From Cellulomonas fengjieae (GTDB taxonomy: Bacteria; Actinomycetota; Actinomycetes; Actinomycetales; Cellulomonadaceae), in NCBI RefSeq assembly GCF_018388465.1, contig NZ_CP074404.1, positions 1,364,001-1,428,000 of the forward strand: a stretch of DNA of 64,000 nucleotides. Direction: 5' to 3'. Positions 1-8,223 of the stretch are shown piece after piece (within the stretch, counting starts at the first letter, position 1; the number at the start of each line of letters is the position of its first letter). The translations under genes were made by a program, and so were the position numbers. A model generated the notes under the pieces. It did no database searches. It saw nothing but the letters and a program-made list of their open reading frames with translations, and was not told the origin of the DNA.

Positions 1-8
1 CCCTGACC

Positions 9-596
9 ATGGGCTGGATCGAGATCCTCGGGTTCGTGACCGGTGCCGCGTGCGTCTGGCTCGCCGCCCGCGAGAACGTCTGGAACTTCCCCGTCGGCAT
101 CGTGAACACCGGGTTGTTCCTGGTCCTGTTCGCGTCGACCGGGCTGTACGCCAACGCAGGGCTGCAGGTGGTCTACCTCGTCCTGAACGGGCTCGGGTGG
201 TACTGGTGGCTCCGGGGCGGCCGGGACAACGGCGTGCTCACGGTGCGCCGCACGCCCCGGGCCGCGTGGGTGGTCGGGGTCGTGGCGGTCGTCGTGCTGA
301 CCGCCGTCCTCACGGTGACGCTGCGCGACGTCTCGGCCGCGCCGTTCGGGGACTCGCTCACGACGTCGCTCAGCCTCGTCGCGCAGCTGATGATGGGGCG
401 CAAGTGGCTCGGCAGCTGGGCCGTGTGGATCGTCACCGACGTGCTGCTGGTCGGGCTCTACCTGAGCCAGGGCCTGTACCTGACGGCGGCGCTGTACGTC
501 CTGTTCATCGGCCTGTGCGTGCAAGGTGTCGTCCGGTGGCGCCGCGCGCTGGCGGCAGCGCAGACGCCGCGCGTCCCGGCGGCGGTCGTGGCGTGA
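9..596 (+). CDS. pnuC: PnuC-family nicotinamide riboside transporter
   Basis: A 195-residue integral membrane protein that resembles PnuC facilitators, which bring nicotinamide riboside (NR) across the inner membrane. The N-terminus has the family look (aromatic-rich W-N-x-P-V-G-I near residue 25, then hydrophobic helices and a Y-W-W-L segment near 65). About six to seven hydrophobic segments can be counted. Uptake by PnuC depends on trapping NR by phosphorylation, and the next gene encodes a NadR-type NR kinase, which overlaps the stop codon by four bases (GTGA). The ATG at 9 fits the usual PnuC N-terminus. A TGA at 4-6 just upstream may be the end of a preceding gene outside the window. Confidence 0.88.
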   Translation: MGWIEILGFVTGAACVWLAARENVWNFPVGIVNTGLFLVLFASTGLYANAGLQVVYLVLNGLGWYWWLRGGRDNGVLTVRRTPRAAWVVGVVAVVVLTAVLTVTLRDVSAAPFGDSLTTSLSLVAQLMMGRKWLGSWAVWIVTDVLLVGLYLSQGLYLTAALYVLFIGLCVQGVVRWRRALAAAQTPRVPAAVVA

Positions 597-1633
597 GCCA
601 CGGGCTGGTGATCGGCAAGTTCTACCCGCCGCACGCCGGCCACCTCGCCCTGGTGCGCACCGCGATGGCACGGTGCGACCGGGTGACGGTCCAGGTGCTC
701 GGCTCGTCGCAGGAGAGCATCACGCCGCAGCTGCGCGCCTCGTGGCTGCGCACGGAGCTGCCGGGCGCCCACGTCGTCTCGGCCCTCGACGACGAGCCGG
801 TCGACTACGCCAGCCCCCGCGCGTGGGACGCGCACGTCGCCGTCATCCGCGGCCTGCTGGACGCTCCCGTCGACGAGGTGTTCACCTCGGACAGCTACGG
901 CGCGGAGCTGGCCCGTCGGCTCGCCGCGACCTGGGTCCCGGTCGATCCCGGCCGGCAGTCCACCCCGGTCTCCGGCACCGCGGTGCGCGCGGACCCCGCC
1001 CGGTACTGGTGGGCGCTGCCCGCGGCCGTGCGCGCCTGGTACGTGCGCCGCGTCGTCGTGCTCGGTGCCGAGTCCACGGGGACGACGACGCTCGCCGAGG
1101 ACCTCAGCAGCCACTTCGGGCTGCCCGTGGTGGCCGAGTTCGGCCGCGAGTGGTCCGAGATCCGGCCGGGCGGGTTCGCCGCGCCCTGGCACACGGCGGA
1201 GTTCGACCTGGTCGCACGCGAGCAGGCACGCCGCGAGGACGACGCCGCCGCGCTCACCCCGGTCCCGCTCCTGGTCTGCGACACGGACGTGCTGGCCACG
1301 ACCGTCTGGCACGAGCGCTACGTCGGGCACGCATCGCCGAGCGTGGCGGGGATCGCCGCCGCGCGGGTGCCGGACCTCTACCTGCTGACCGGCGACGAGA
1401 TCCCGTTCGTGCAGGACGGGCTGCGCGACGGTGAGCACCTGCGCCACGCCATGCAGGACCGGTTCCGCGAGGTCCTCGCCGGCCAGTCGGCACCCTGGGT
1501 GGAGCTGCGGGGCACGCGCGCGCAGCGGCGGGCCGAGGCGGTCGCGGTCGTCGGCCCGTTGCTGGTCAGGCCCCGTGTGCTCGCGGAGCCGATGGAGCAG
1601 CGCAACGGCGACGTCCTGCCGCTCGGAGCGTGA
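593..1633 (+). CDS. nadR: NadR-like bifunctional NMN adenylyltransferase / ribosylnicotinamide kinase
   Basis: A 346-residue protein with two domains. Residues 1-140 form a nucleotidyltransferase domain with GKFYPPHAGH near residue 8 (HxGH signature at 14-17) and S-T-P-V-S-G-T-A-V-R at 123-132, the second family motif; this half would make NAD from NMN. The second half is a P-loop kinase resembling the NR kinase domain of NadR. Its phosphate-binding loop reads GAESTGTTT (158-166), where the usual Walker lysine (GKS/T) is a threonine. It starts with GTG inside the pnuC stop region, so the two genes are translationally coupled and form an NR salvage module. There is no N-terminal helix-turn-helix, so no repressor function is expected, unlike enteric NadR. 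Confidence 0.85.
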   Translation: MSHGLVIGKFYPPHAGHLALVRTAMARCDRVTVQVLGSSQESITPQLRASWLRTELPGAHVVSALDDEPVDYASPRAWDAHVAVIRGLLDAPVDEVFTSDSYGAELARRLAATWVPVDPGRQSTPVSGTAVRADPARYWWALPAAVRAWYVRRVVVLGAESTGTTTLAEDLSSHFGLPVVAEFGREWSEIRPGGFAAPWHTAEFDLVAREQARREDDAAALTPVPLLVCDTDVLATTVWHERYVGHASPSVAGIAAARVPDLYLLTGDEIPFVQDGLRDGEHLRHAMQDRFREVLAGQSAPWVELRGTRAQRRAEAVAVVGPLLVRPRVLAEPMEQRNGDVLPLGA

Positions 1634-1655
1634 ACGACCTGGGAGACTCCCTCAG

Positions 1656-3266
1656 GTGACCGACACAACCCACGACCTCGGCCAGGTGTCCGCGGCGCCC
1701 ACGCGCGCCGGCGCTCGCGGCGGTGCCCGCACCGCGCCCGCCGCGCGGATCGACCTCGACGTCGACCAGCTCTTCGCGGACGCCGACGGGTCGCCGGCGC
1801 CGGTCGGCCCGGCGCCGCTCGACGAGAAGCTGCGCCAGGCGTACTTCTGGATGGTCAACCACGCGATCATCAGCCCGCACTACGACGTCGAGTTCCACGA
1901 CCCGGGCCGCGCCCGCACGCACTTCCGCCTGGGCGACTCGCGCGCGCGGGTGGACCTGCCGACGGACCAGTCGTACTCGTCGTTCGTCCTGCTGCCGTTG
2001 CTCACGTTCGCGGTGCGCGGCCGCTGCCTGCTCGTGGGTGGCCCGGGCCGGGGCAAGACGGCGAGCGCGATCCTCATGGGCGTCCTGGCGGGATACCCCG
2101 TGCGCGAGGTGCGCCGCGCGATGCAGCACGGGCACCCGCAGCTGACGGTGCAGGACATGTTCGGCACGCCGCTGCCGCGCGACCTGGTGGCCGCCGAGAG
2201 CCTCACGGACATCGACGTGGCGTGGCGCTCGTGGCTCGGGCTGCGGGTCAAGATCGTCGACGAGTACAACCGCATCCCCACGCGCACGCAGTCCGCGCTG
2301 CTCACGGTCCTGGCCGACGGGTACGTCGAGGTGTTCGACCAGATCTACGAGACCGGTGCGGCCGCCTGGTACCTGACCGCCAACGACGACGCCGGCGGGG
2401 GCACGTTCCAGGTGGTCGACGCACTGCGGGACCGGATCGACGTCGTGGTCAAGGCGCTGGCCTTCAACTCCCGCTTCGTCGGAGACCTCGTCGAGCGCGC
2501 CGAGCGCGGGGTGCGACCGGAGGAGAACGTCCCGCCCGCCATCGTCTTCGACGCGGACGAGCACGAGCGGCTGCACCGGGAGGTCGTCGCGGTGCCGATC
2601 CCCGTGCCGGTGCGCCGCCGGCTGGAGTACTTCGCCGCCCAGCTCGAGCTGCTCGAGCGGGCCGCGCGTCAGCTCGAGTACCGCACCAAGGACACCGCAC
2701 GGCTCGCCGGGCAGGACCCGCACCTGCTCGCCGCCGCCGACACGGGCCGCGACCAGCGTTCGGACATCGGCGCCCAGACCCTGAACGGACTGTCCGTCCG
2801 CGCGCTGCAGTCGCTCGTGGCCTACGCCAAGGCGATGGCGTACTTCCGCGGCAACGCCGAGGTCACGCTCGACGACCTGCGGGCGGTCGTCCCGTTCGTG
2901 CTGCACGACAAGCTCCAGCCGGACCTGCAGTCGCGCGCGTTCGACGACCCGGAGCGCGAGTCGCTGCGCACGGACCGCGTGTCGTGGATCCGCGACCTGT
3001 TCGACACCGCGTGCCAGCAGTACGACGCCGAGGGCCTCGACACCGACGACCCGGTCGGCACGATCCTGGCCGAGCTCGCCGCGGGGCTGGACGGGCTGCG
3101 CGAGGCCGAGGTTCGCCGCCGGCTCGCGCAGATCGAGGGCGTCCTGGCGGGCTGGCAGGACGCGACCAAGCTGCACGGCAGCCTGTTCGAGGATGCGCTC
3201 GCCCTGAAGTACGCCCACCAGCGGTACTCGTCGTACCTGGAGTGGCTGAGCTGGAGCGGTGCGTGA
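1656..3266 (+). CDS. MoxR-type AAA+ ATPase
   Basis: A 536-residue AAA+ ATPase of the MoxR type. Visible motifs: Walker A GGPGRGKT (128-135), Walker B hhhDE ending D202-E203, sensor-1 asparagine in Y-L-T-A-N (243), and an arginine-finger-like A-L-R-D-R-I-D after the hairpin. The first 120 residues are not AAA and may be an adaptor region specific to this group. The C-terminal part is mostly helical. MoxR ATPases usually remodel or activate a partner carrying a von Willebrand A domain, and such a partner is encoded two genes downstream. The GTG start at 1656 lies 22 bases after nadR and is preceded by GGGAGA. It is the first gene of a five-gene overlapping operon. Confidence 0.8.
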   Translation: MTDTTHDLGQVSAAPTRAGARGGARTAPAARIDLDVDQLFADADGSPAPVGPAPLDEKLRQAYFWMVNHAIISPHYDVEFHDPGRARTHFRLGDSRARVDLPTDQSYSSFVLLPLLTFAVRGRCLLVGGPGRGKTASAILMGVLAGYPVREVRRAMQHGHPQLTVQDMFGTPLPRDLVAAESLTDIDVAWRSWLGLRVKIVDEYNRIPTRTQSALLTVLADGYVEVFDQIYETGAAAWYLTANDDAGGGTFQVVDALRDRIDVVVKALAFNSRFVGDLVERAERGVRPEENVPPAIVFDADEHERLHREVVAVPIPVPVRRRLEYFAAQLELLERAARQLEYRTKDTARLAGQDPHLLAAADTGRDQRSDIGAQTLNGLSVRALQSLVAYAKAMAYFRGNAEVTLDDLRAVVPFVLHDKLQPDLQSRAFDDPERESLRTDRVSWIRDLFDTACQQYDAEGLDTDDPVGTILAELAAGLDGLREAEVRRRLAQIEGVLAGWQDATKLHGSLFEDALALKYAHQRYSSYLEWLSWSGA

Positions 3267-4207
3267 CGACCGCGATCGATCGCGACTCCGCGTTCGGGCG
3301 ATGGCTGCTGGCCGACCGCGTCGCCGTGGACGCGCTGCTGAAGGGGGCCCTCGCCCGGGGCGGCGACGCCGATGTCCTGCGGTCGGCGGTGGCCGACCTG
3401 GCCGGGGTGTCCGAGGCGTTCGTCGACGCCGGGGTGCTGGACCCAGCGCTCGGGCGCGCGCTGCTGCGCCGGACGGTCGGGGTCGCGGCGCGGGGCCGGT
3501 GGAGCGTCGGTGATCCCGACCGTGCCGCCGTGGTCGATGTCCTGCCCCGGCTCACCGGCCTGCTGCGCAGCCAGCCGGTGGCGACCGTCGACGCCGTGGG
3601 CGGCGCGGCCCGTGCGGTGGCGCGCGCGGGAGACCTCGGTCTGTTCGGCTTCCTGCTCGCCGCGGTGCCCGAGGTCACCGACGCGGCGACCGTTCCCTCC
3701 GCCGTGCTCGTCGCGGCGTGGCGCGCCGGGGCCGCGCGGTTCCGGACGGCGGCCCTGCGTGAGGCGGCGTCACTGCCCCGGTCCGTCGCGGCCGCGGTCC
3801 TCGGGCTGCCGGCGGGCGCCGACCCGGCGGAGACGCTCGCGCGGCACACGCAGGACCCGTGGTGGTGGCCCGGCTTCCGGCTGGAGCCGGGGGTCGTCCG
3901 TCGCGTCGGCGGCTTCCGCGGGTTCGGCGGTCCATGGGTGACCACCCCGCGGGTGGTCCCCGGGGGTCCGACCGGGTGCGCGGTCAGCGCGGACGGAGCG
4001 CGCTGGGCGATCGTCGCCGACGTGCACGGTGCCGCCGTCGTGCGGCTCGGCGACGAGCAGACGCCGCCGGCACCGGCGACCGCGACGGACCGGCTGCCCG
4101 TACCGTGGACGGACCGGGTCACGGGCGTCGCGGGCGCGGGCGGTTCGGTGCTGCTGGTGAGCCGCCGGCACTCCTACTGGGTGGACGCCGTCCGGGTCGC
4201 CGCATGA
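3263..4207 (+). CDS. Uncharacterised protein, probable propeller-like component of the MoxR-vWA system
   Basis: A 314-residue protein I cannot assign to a named family with certainty. The first ~190 residues are alanine- and leucine-rich helical sequence. Around residues 205-245 there is a tryptophan-, proline- and glycine-rich stretch (P-W-W-W-P-G-F, then G-G-F-R-G-F-G-G-P-W). After it comes a repeat-like segment (A-V-S-A-D-G-A-R-W-A-I-V-A-D) that reads like one or two beta-propeller blades. Position between a MoxR ATPase and a vWA protein suggests the third (bpX-like) component of a MoxR-vWA-propeller ternary system; this is inference from position and composition. GTG start overlaps the ATPase stop by four bases. 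Confidence 0.55.
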   Translation: MTTAIDRDSAFGRWLLADRVAVDALLKGALARGGDADVLRSAVADLAGVSEAFVDAGVLDPALGRALLRRTVGVAARGRWSVGDPDRAAVVDVLPRLTGLLRSQPVATVDAVGGAARAVARAGDLGLFGFLLAAVPEVTDAATVPSAVLVAAWRAGAARFRTAALREAASLPRSVAAAVLGLPAGADPAETLARHTQDPWWWPGFRLEPGVVRRVGGFRGFGGPWVTTPRVVPGGPTGCAVSADGARWAIVADVHGAAVVRLGDEQTPPAPATATDRLPVPWTDRVTGVAGAGGSVLLVSRRHSYWVDAVRVAA

Positions 4208-5940
4208 CGGACCTCGACGCGCTGGGCGCCCGATGGCTGGCGGTGTGGCCGCAGGCACTCGCGGTCTGGGGGCGCACGTCGCGCATGCACGCCCCCGTCC
4301 TGCACACGCAGCCCTGCCACGTGGGCTCCTGGGCCTGGTACACCACCGACGACCCGGAGGTGCACGTCGACCTGACCGTCGTCGCCGAGCGCGGGATCGA
4401 GGACCACGCGCTCGCCGTCCTGGCGCACGAGGTCGGCCACCACCTCCTGGCGCCGGTCGACCGGCTCACCGCGCTGCGCATCGCGGCGCGGATCAGGGTC
4501 GGGCTGATCGACATGGACCACCTGATCGGGCTCGTCGACAACATCTGGTGCGACCTGCTGATCAACGACCGGCTGCAGCGCCAGGCGGGGGTCGACCGGG
4601 CCACGCTCGCGCAGACCGTGGGCGCGGCGCAGGCCGACAACCCGCTGGGCCTGCTGGTGGGGCGTACGTACGAGATCCTCTGGGGCCTGCCGCGCGGGCG
4701 GCTCGCGGAGGAGGGCAAGGCGGCGGAGGACCACGCGCACCTGTGCGCCCGGCTGGTCCGCGCCTACGCGCGCGACCCGGTGGGCGGCGCGGCCGGCTTC
4801 GCGCGGCTCGTGCGGATGCACCTCGACCCGGAGTGGCTGCGCGCCCAGGGTGGCGGCGCGGCCACGGGCGGGTTCGCGTGCGGCGGCGACCAGAGTGACG
4901 ACGACTCCATCCCGTACGGCCTGGCCACCGACCCGACCCTCGGCGCCCCCGCGACCCACCCCGCGATCGACCCGCGCGTGGTCGGGACGACCGAGACGCC
5001 CGACGAGCACCCCGTCGTGCTGGTCCCCGGTGGCGAGGGGGGTGCCGGGAACGTGCTCCAGCCCGCCGCCCTGCACGCCCTGCTCACGGCGCTGGGCAGC
5101 CCGGCGTCGGCCCAGCGCGTCGCCGCGGCCTGGTACCGCGAGCACGCCGCAGGACACCTCGTGCCGTTCCCGGTCCGGGAGGGGCCGACGAGGTCCGAGG
5201 AGCTGCTGGGCGGGCTGGACACGTGGGAGATCGGCGACGACCTGTCCACGATCGACTGGTCGGGCACGATGGCGGCGTCGCCCGTGGTGGTCCCCGGCGT
5301 GACCACGGTGCAACGCGCGTACCACGACGACGAGTCGGCCCAGGAGCGGCCGCGACCCGTGGACCTGGACCTCTACCTGGACTCGTCCGGCTCGATGCCG
5401 GACCCGTCGGCGGTCTACGCGCCGGTCGCGCTCGCGGGCGCCGTCCTGGCGCTGTCCGCGCTGCGGGCCGGTGCGCGCGTCCAGGCCACGACGTGGAGCG
5501 GCCACGGGGACGTGGTCGGCACCGACGGGTTCACCCGCGACGTCGACGCCGTCCTGCACGCGGTGGTCGCCCACATCGGCGGCGGCACGTCGTTCCCCCT
5601 CGCGCTGCTGGAGCGCACCCACCTCGGTTCCCCGGGCACCCCGGCGACGGCCACCGGCCCCACGCACGTGGCCGTCATCTCCGACGACGGCGTCAGCACG
5701 ATGTTCCGGCCGTGGTCGGCGCAGGGCGAGCAGCCCGACGACACCGCCGCGCTCGCGCTGGAGGCGGCGGGCGGCGGCGGCAGCCTGGTCCTGCAGGTGT
5801 CAGCGCCGGCCCGGGACCGGATCCTCGCGATGTGCGGGGACTACGACGTGTACACGGTGACCAGCGAGGACGACCTGGTGACCTTCGCGCGGGACTTCGC
5901 CCGCACCACCTGGGGGAGGCCGGGCCGTGCCCGCAGCTGA
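4204..5940 (+). CDS. Fused HEXXH metallopeptidase-like / von Willebrand factor A protein
   Basis: A 578-residue two-domain protein. The N-terminal half carries a zincin motif HEVGH at 75-79 on a hydrophobic helix, followed by a D-N-I-W-C-D-L-L-I-N-D segment (112-122), as in putative metallopeptidases of the DUF2201/COG3864 kind. The C-terminal half has a MIDAS metal site D-S-S-G-S (393-397), a hydrophobic core and a later S-D-D-G-V, characteristic of vWA domains. A low-complexity Gly/Asp linker (about 215-285) separates them. The likely role is a protease-like or substrate-binding effector governed by the MoxR ATPase encoded upstream; catalytic activity is not proven by sequence. The ATG overlaps the previous stop (ATGA). 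Confidence 0.75.
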   Translation: MTDLDALGARWLAVWPQALAVWGRTSRMHAPVLHTQPCHVGSWAWYTTDDPEVHVDLTVVAERGIEDHALAVLAHEVGHHLLAPVDRLTALRIAARIRVGLIDMDHLIGLVDNIWCDLLINDRLQRQAGVDRATLAQTVGAAQADNPLGLLVGRTYEILWGLPRGRLAEEGKAAEDHAHLCARLVRAYARDPVGGAAGFARLVRMHLDPEWLRAQGGGAATGGFACGGDQSDDDSIPYGLATDPTLGAPATHPAIDPRVVGTTETPDEHPVVLVPGGEGGAGNVLQPAALHALLTALGSPASAQRVAAAWYREHAAGHLVPFPVREGPTRSEELLGGLDTWEIGDDLSTIDWSGTMAASPVVVPGVTTVQRAYHDDESAQERPRPVDLDLYLDSSGSMPDPSAVYAPVALAGAVLALSALRAGARVQATTWSGHGDVVGTDGFTRDVDAVLHAVVAHIGGGTSFPLALLERTHLGSPGTPATATGPTHVAVISDDGVSTMFRPWSAQGEQPDDTAALALEAAGGGGSLVLQVSAPARDRILAMCGDYDVYTVTSEDDLVTFARDFARTTWGRPGRARS

Positions 5941-6556
5941 CGCACGTCCCGGACCCGCGCTCGCGGCCGTCCGGCACCGGCTCGCCGTGGCGCCGCCGGA
6001 CCTGTTCGAGCCGACCGTCGTCGTGCCCGCGCTCGTCGCCGACCTGGCCGTCGAGCTGGACGGCTCGGTCCTCGACGCCCACGCGCTGGCCCGGCTCGAC
6101 GCGGGTCTCGCGCACGGTCCGGGCTCCTCGGACCGCGCGGTCGCGACCCGCCGGGTGCTCGTCGGCCTGGTCTCCTGGCTGGTCCTGGACCCGGCCGTCC
6201 GGGCCGACGCCGGGGTGCGTGCGGTCATGGCCGACTCCGGCGGCGCGACGCGCTGGATGCTCGCGGTCGCCGAGGCCGTCCCCGCCGAGCTCGTCGGACT
6301 GCGGGCGGACCAGGACTGGGTGCACCTGGACGAGGCGCGCGAGGAGCTGGCGCGGGCGTTCCTGCGGGCCGCCGGCGTGCTGCCCGCGGGTGAGGTGGCC
6401 GCGGTCGCGCAGGACCGGTGGCTCGCGGTGAGCACGGCCTATCAGCGTGACCTGGTCCGGGCGATGGCGGTCGAGCAGGCGCGTGCCGAGGAGCTGGAGC
6501 GGGCGCTCGCGGACCGCAAGGCGAAGGAGGCGGCGGCGCAGTATGCCAACTACTGA
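5927..6556 (+). CDS. Small helical protein of the MoxR-vWA operon, unknown function
   Basis: A 209-residue, almost entirely alpha-helical protein without a recognisable family. The C-terminal 35 residues are charged and heptad-like (A-E-E-L-E-R-A-L-A-D-R-K), consistent with a short coiled coil. No signal peptide, membrane helix or catalytic motif is visible. The GTG start at 5927 has a very good ribosome binding site, GGGGGAGG at 5912-5919, inside the end of the vWA gene, and the two reading frames overlap by 14 bases. This suggests an adaptor or assembly factor for the ATPase or vWA protein (inference from operon position only). Confidence 0.6.
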   Translation: MPAADARPGPALAAVRHRLAVAPPDLFEPTVVVPALVADLAVELDGSVLDAHALARLDAGLAHGPGSSDRAVATRRVLVGLVSWLVLDPAVRADAGVRAVMADSGGATRWMLAVAEAVPAELVGLRADQDWVHLDEAREELARAFLRAAGVLPAGEVAAVAQDRWLAVSTAYQRDLVRAMAVEQARAEELERALADRKAKEAAAQYANY

Positions 6557-7967
6557 CCGGGTCCCCGACGATCGTGGCGTCCCGGATCCCGTACTCGGCG
6601 AGTACACCGCGATGGGTGCCCTGGCGCTCACGGACGCCGAACGCTGGCCGACGCTGGACGAGGCGGGCCTCGCGCCACTCGTCGCGTTGCGCCACCACCC
6701 GGACGCGCCGCCGTGGGTGCACGCGACGGGCGACCGCCTGACCGCCGCCGACGAACCCGCTCTCGCCGCGGCGCGTCCCGCCGACGCCGGCTGGATCGCC
6801 GACCTGGTCGCCCGGGCCCACGCGTCGGTCCCGGCCTACCGCCGGGCCGCCCGCGCCGGCAGGAGCGGTCCGACGACCCCGCTGGCGGAGCTCCCGACCG
6901 TCACCCGCCACCAGCTCGTCGACGACCTGGCCGCGTACGTCCCGGTCGACGTGCCCCTCGACCGGGTGCTCGAGGGCACGAGCTCCGGCAGCACCGGTGC
7001 GGCCCTGCGGATCCCGCTGCACCCCGCGAGCGTCGCGGCCGACCTGGTGCTCCTGCAGCGGCTGGTCGCCGAGGCGGGTGCGGTGTGGGAGCCCGACCCC
7101 GCGCGCCTCGGGCTCGCCAACGTGGTCGACCAACGCGCCGCGTTCACCTACGCCTCGGTGATGACGGCGTTCCGGCGGCAGCCCGGCGCCCCGGCGCCGC
7201 TCATGGCCCGCGTCAACCTCAGCGGCTGGCCGGACGCCGCGAGCCGCGACCGGTTCCTGACGGACCTCGACCCGCAGGTGCTGAGCACGTCCACGCTCCC
7301 GCTGCTACGGCTCCTGGAGCTGGACCTGGCCCTGCACCCGGTCGCGGTGGTGAACGGCGCGACGCACCTGCCCGCGGCCGTGCGCGCCGCGGCGCTGGCC
7401 CGGTGGGGCTGCCCGGTGCTCGACCTGTACGGGCTGCGGGAGACGGGACCGGTCGCCGTGTCCGCCGGTGGCGACGGGCACGTCGTCGTGCCGCGGCGCG
7501 TGCACGTGGAGATCCTGGACGCCACCGGCGCCCCGGTCCCCGACGGCACCCGCGGCGAGGTCGTGGTGACCGTCGACGAGAACCCGTACCTGCCGCTGCT
7601 GCGCTACCGGACGGGCGACCACGCGGCGCTGGTCCGCGACGCGCGCGGCACAGTCCTGGTCGGGCTGGAGGGCCGTGCGCCCGTGCTGTTCCGGGCGGCC
7701 GACGGCACCGCGCGACCGTCGGTCGACGCCTCGCAGGTGCTCCAGGCCCACGGACTCGCGGCCTACCACCTGCACCAGGATGCCGACGGGTCGGTGCACC
7801 TGAGGGCGCTCCCGCTGCGCGGGCTCGGCGCGGACCCGCGTGCGGCGGCGGACGCCGTGGCGCGGTGGCTCGAGCGCCCCGTCGCGCTGACGGTGCTCGA
7901 CGACGTCGGCGACCTCGGTGACGGGAAGCCACGCCGGTTCTCCACGGCCTTTTCCGCTCCGGGATGA
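6543..7967 (+). CDS. Adenylate-forming enzyme, phenylacetate-CoA ligase (PaaK)-like
   Basis: A 474-residue protein of the ANL superfamily, which activates a carboxylate with ATP. The core motifs are in order: T-S-S-G-S-T-G phosphate loop (146-152), Y-G-L-R-E-T-G (296-302), Y-R-T-G-D (355-359) and the C-terminal G-K-P-R-R-F with the presumed catalytic lysine at about 462. Overall layout is closest to PaaK-like and coenzyme F390 synthetase-like members rather than to acetyl-CoA synthetase. The substrate is unknown, and no acyl carrier protein or thioesterase is encoded nearby. The gene overlaps its upstream neighbour by 14 bases, so it is almost certainly co-expressed with the MoxR/vWA genes. 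Confidence 0.75.
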   Translation: MPTTDRVPDDRGVPDPVLGEYTAMGALALTDAERWPTLDEAGLAPLVALRHHPDAPPWVHATGDRLTAADEPALAAARPADAGWIADLVARAHASVPAYRRAARAGRSGPTTPLAELPTVTRHQLVDDLAAYVPVDVPLDRVLEGTSSGSTGAALRIPLHPASVAADLVLLQRLVAEAGAVWEPDPARLGLANVVDQRAAFTYASVMTAFRRQPGAPAPLMARVNLSGWPDAASRDRFLTDLDPQVLSTSTLPLLRLLELDLALHPVAVVNGATHLPAAVRAAALARWGCPVLDLYGLRETGPVAVSAGGDGHVVVPRRVHVEILDATGAPVPDGTRGEVVVTVDENPYLPLLRYRTGDHAALVRDARGTVLVGLEGRAPVLFRAADGTARPSVDASQVLQAHGLAAYHLHQDADGSVHLRALPLRGLGADPRAAADAVARWLERPVALTVLDDVGDLGDGKPRRFSTAFSAPG

Positions 7968-7993
7968 CCGCGGCCGTGCGTTACCCTGGGCCG

Positions 7994-8223
7994 CACAGGC
8001 ATCGACCCGGCCATCACCGGTGAGCCTCCGGAAGAACAGGTGCGCGAGCACCCCAGTAGAACCGGACGGGTAGGCCCGTCACAGCCCTCACGAAGTGGTC
8101 GACGACCCGCCAGGGGAGCCGGCAAGCGAGGTGGTACCGCGGTGGAGCCCGGCCGGTCCGGGTCCGATCGTCCTCGCAGCCGAGAGCGACGCACCCCCGG
8201 GTGCCGACCACAGGAGCCGCACG
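7994..8223 (+). promoter_or_regulatory. T-box leader of ileS (isoleucine-specific)
   Basis: The leader contains the near-invariant T-box core GTGGTACCGCGG at 8131-8142, whose TGGTACC-type bulge pairs with the acceptor end of uncharged tRNA. Upstream, the segment around 8008-8035 (GGCCATCACCGG, then a GAGCCTCCGGAAGAAC stretch) matches the short stem I of actinobacterial ileS T-boxes and places an ATC isoleucine specifier at 8013-8015. No terminator hairpin with a U-run separates it from ileS. The ribosome binding site AGGAG (8212-8216) lies at its 3' end, so translational rather than transcriptional control is likely, as described for actinobacterial ileS leaders. A possible -10 box, TACCCT, is at 7982-7987. 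Confidence 0.88.
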
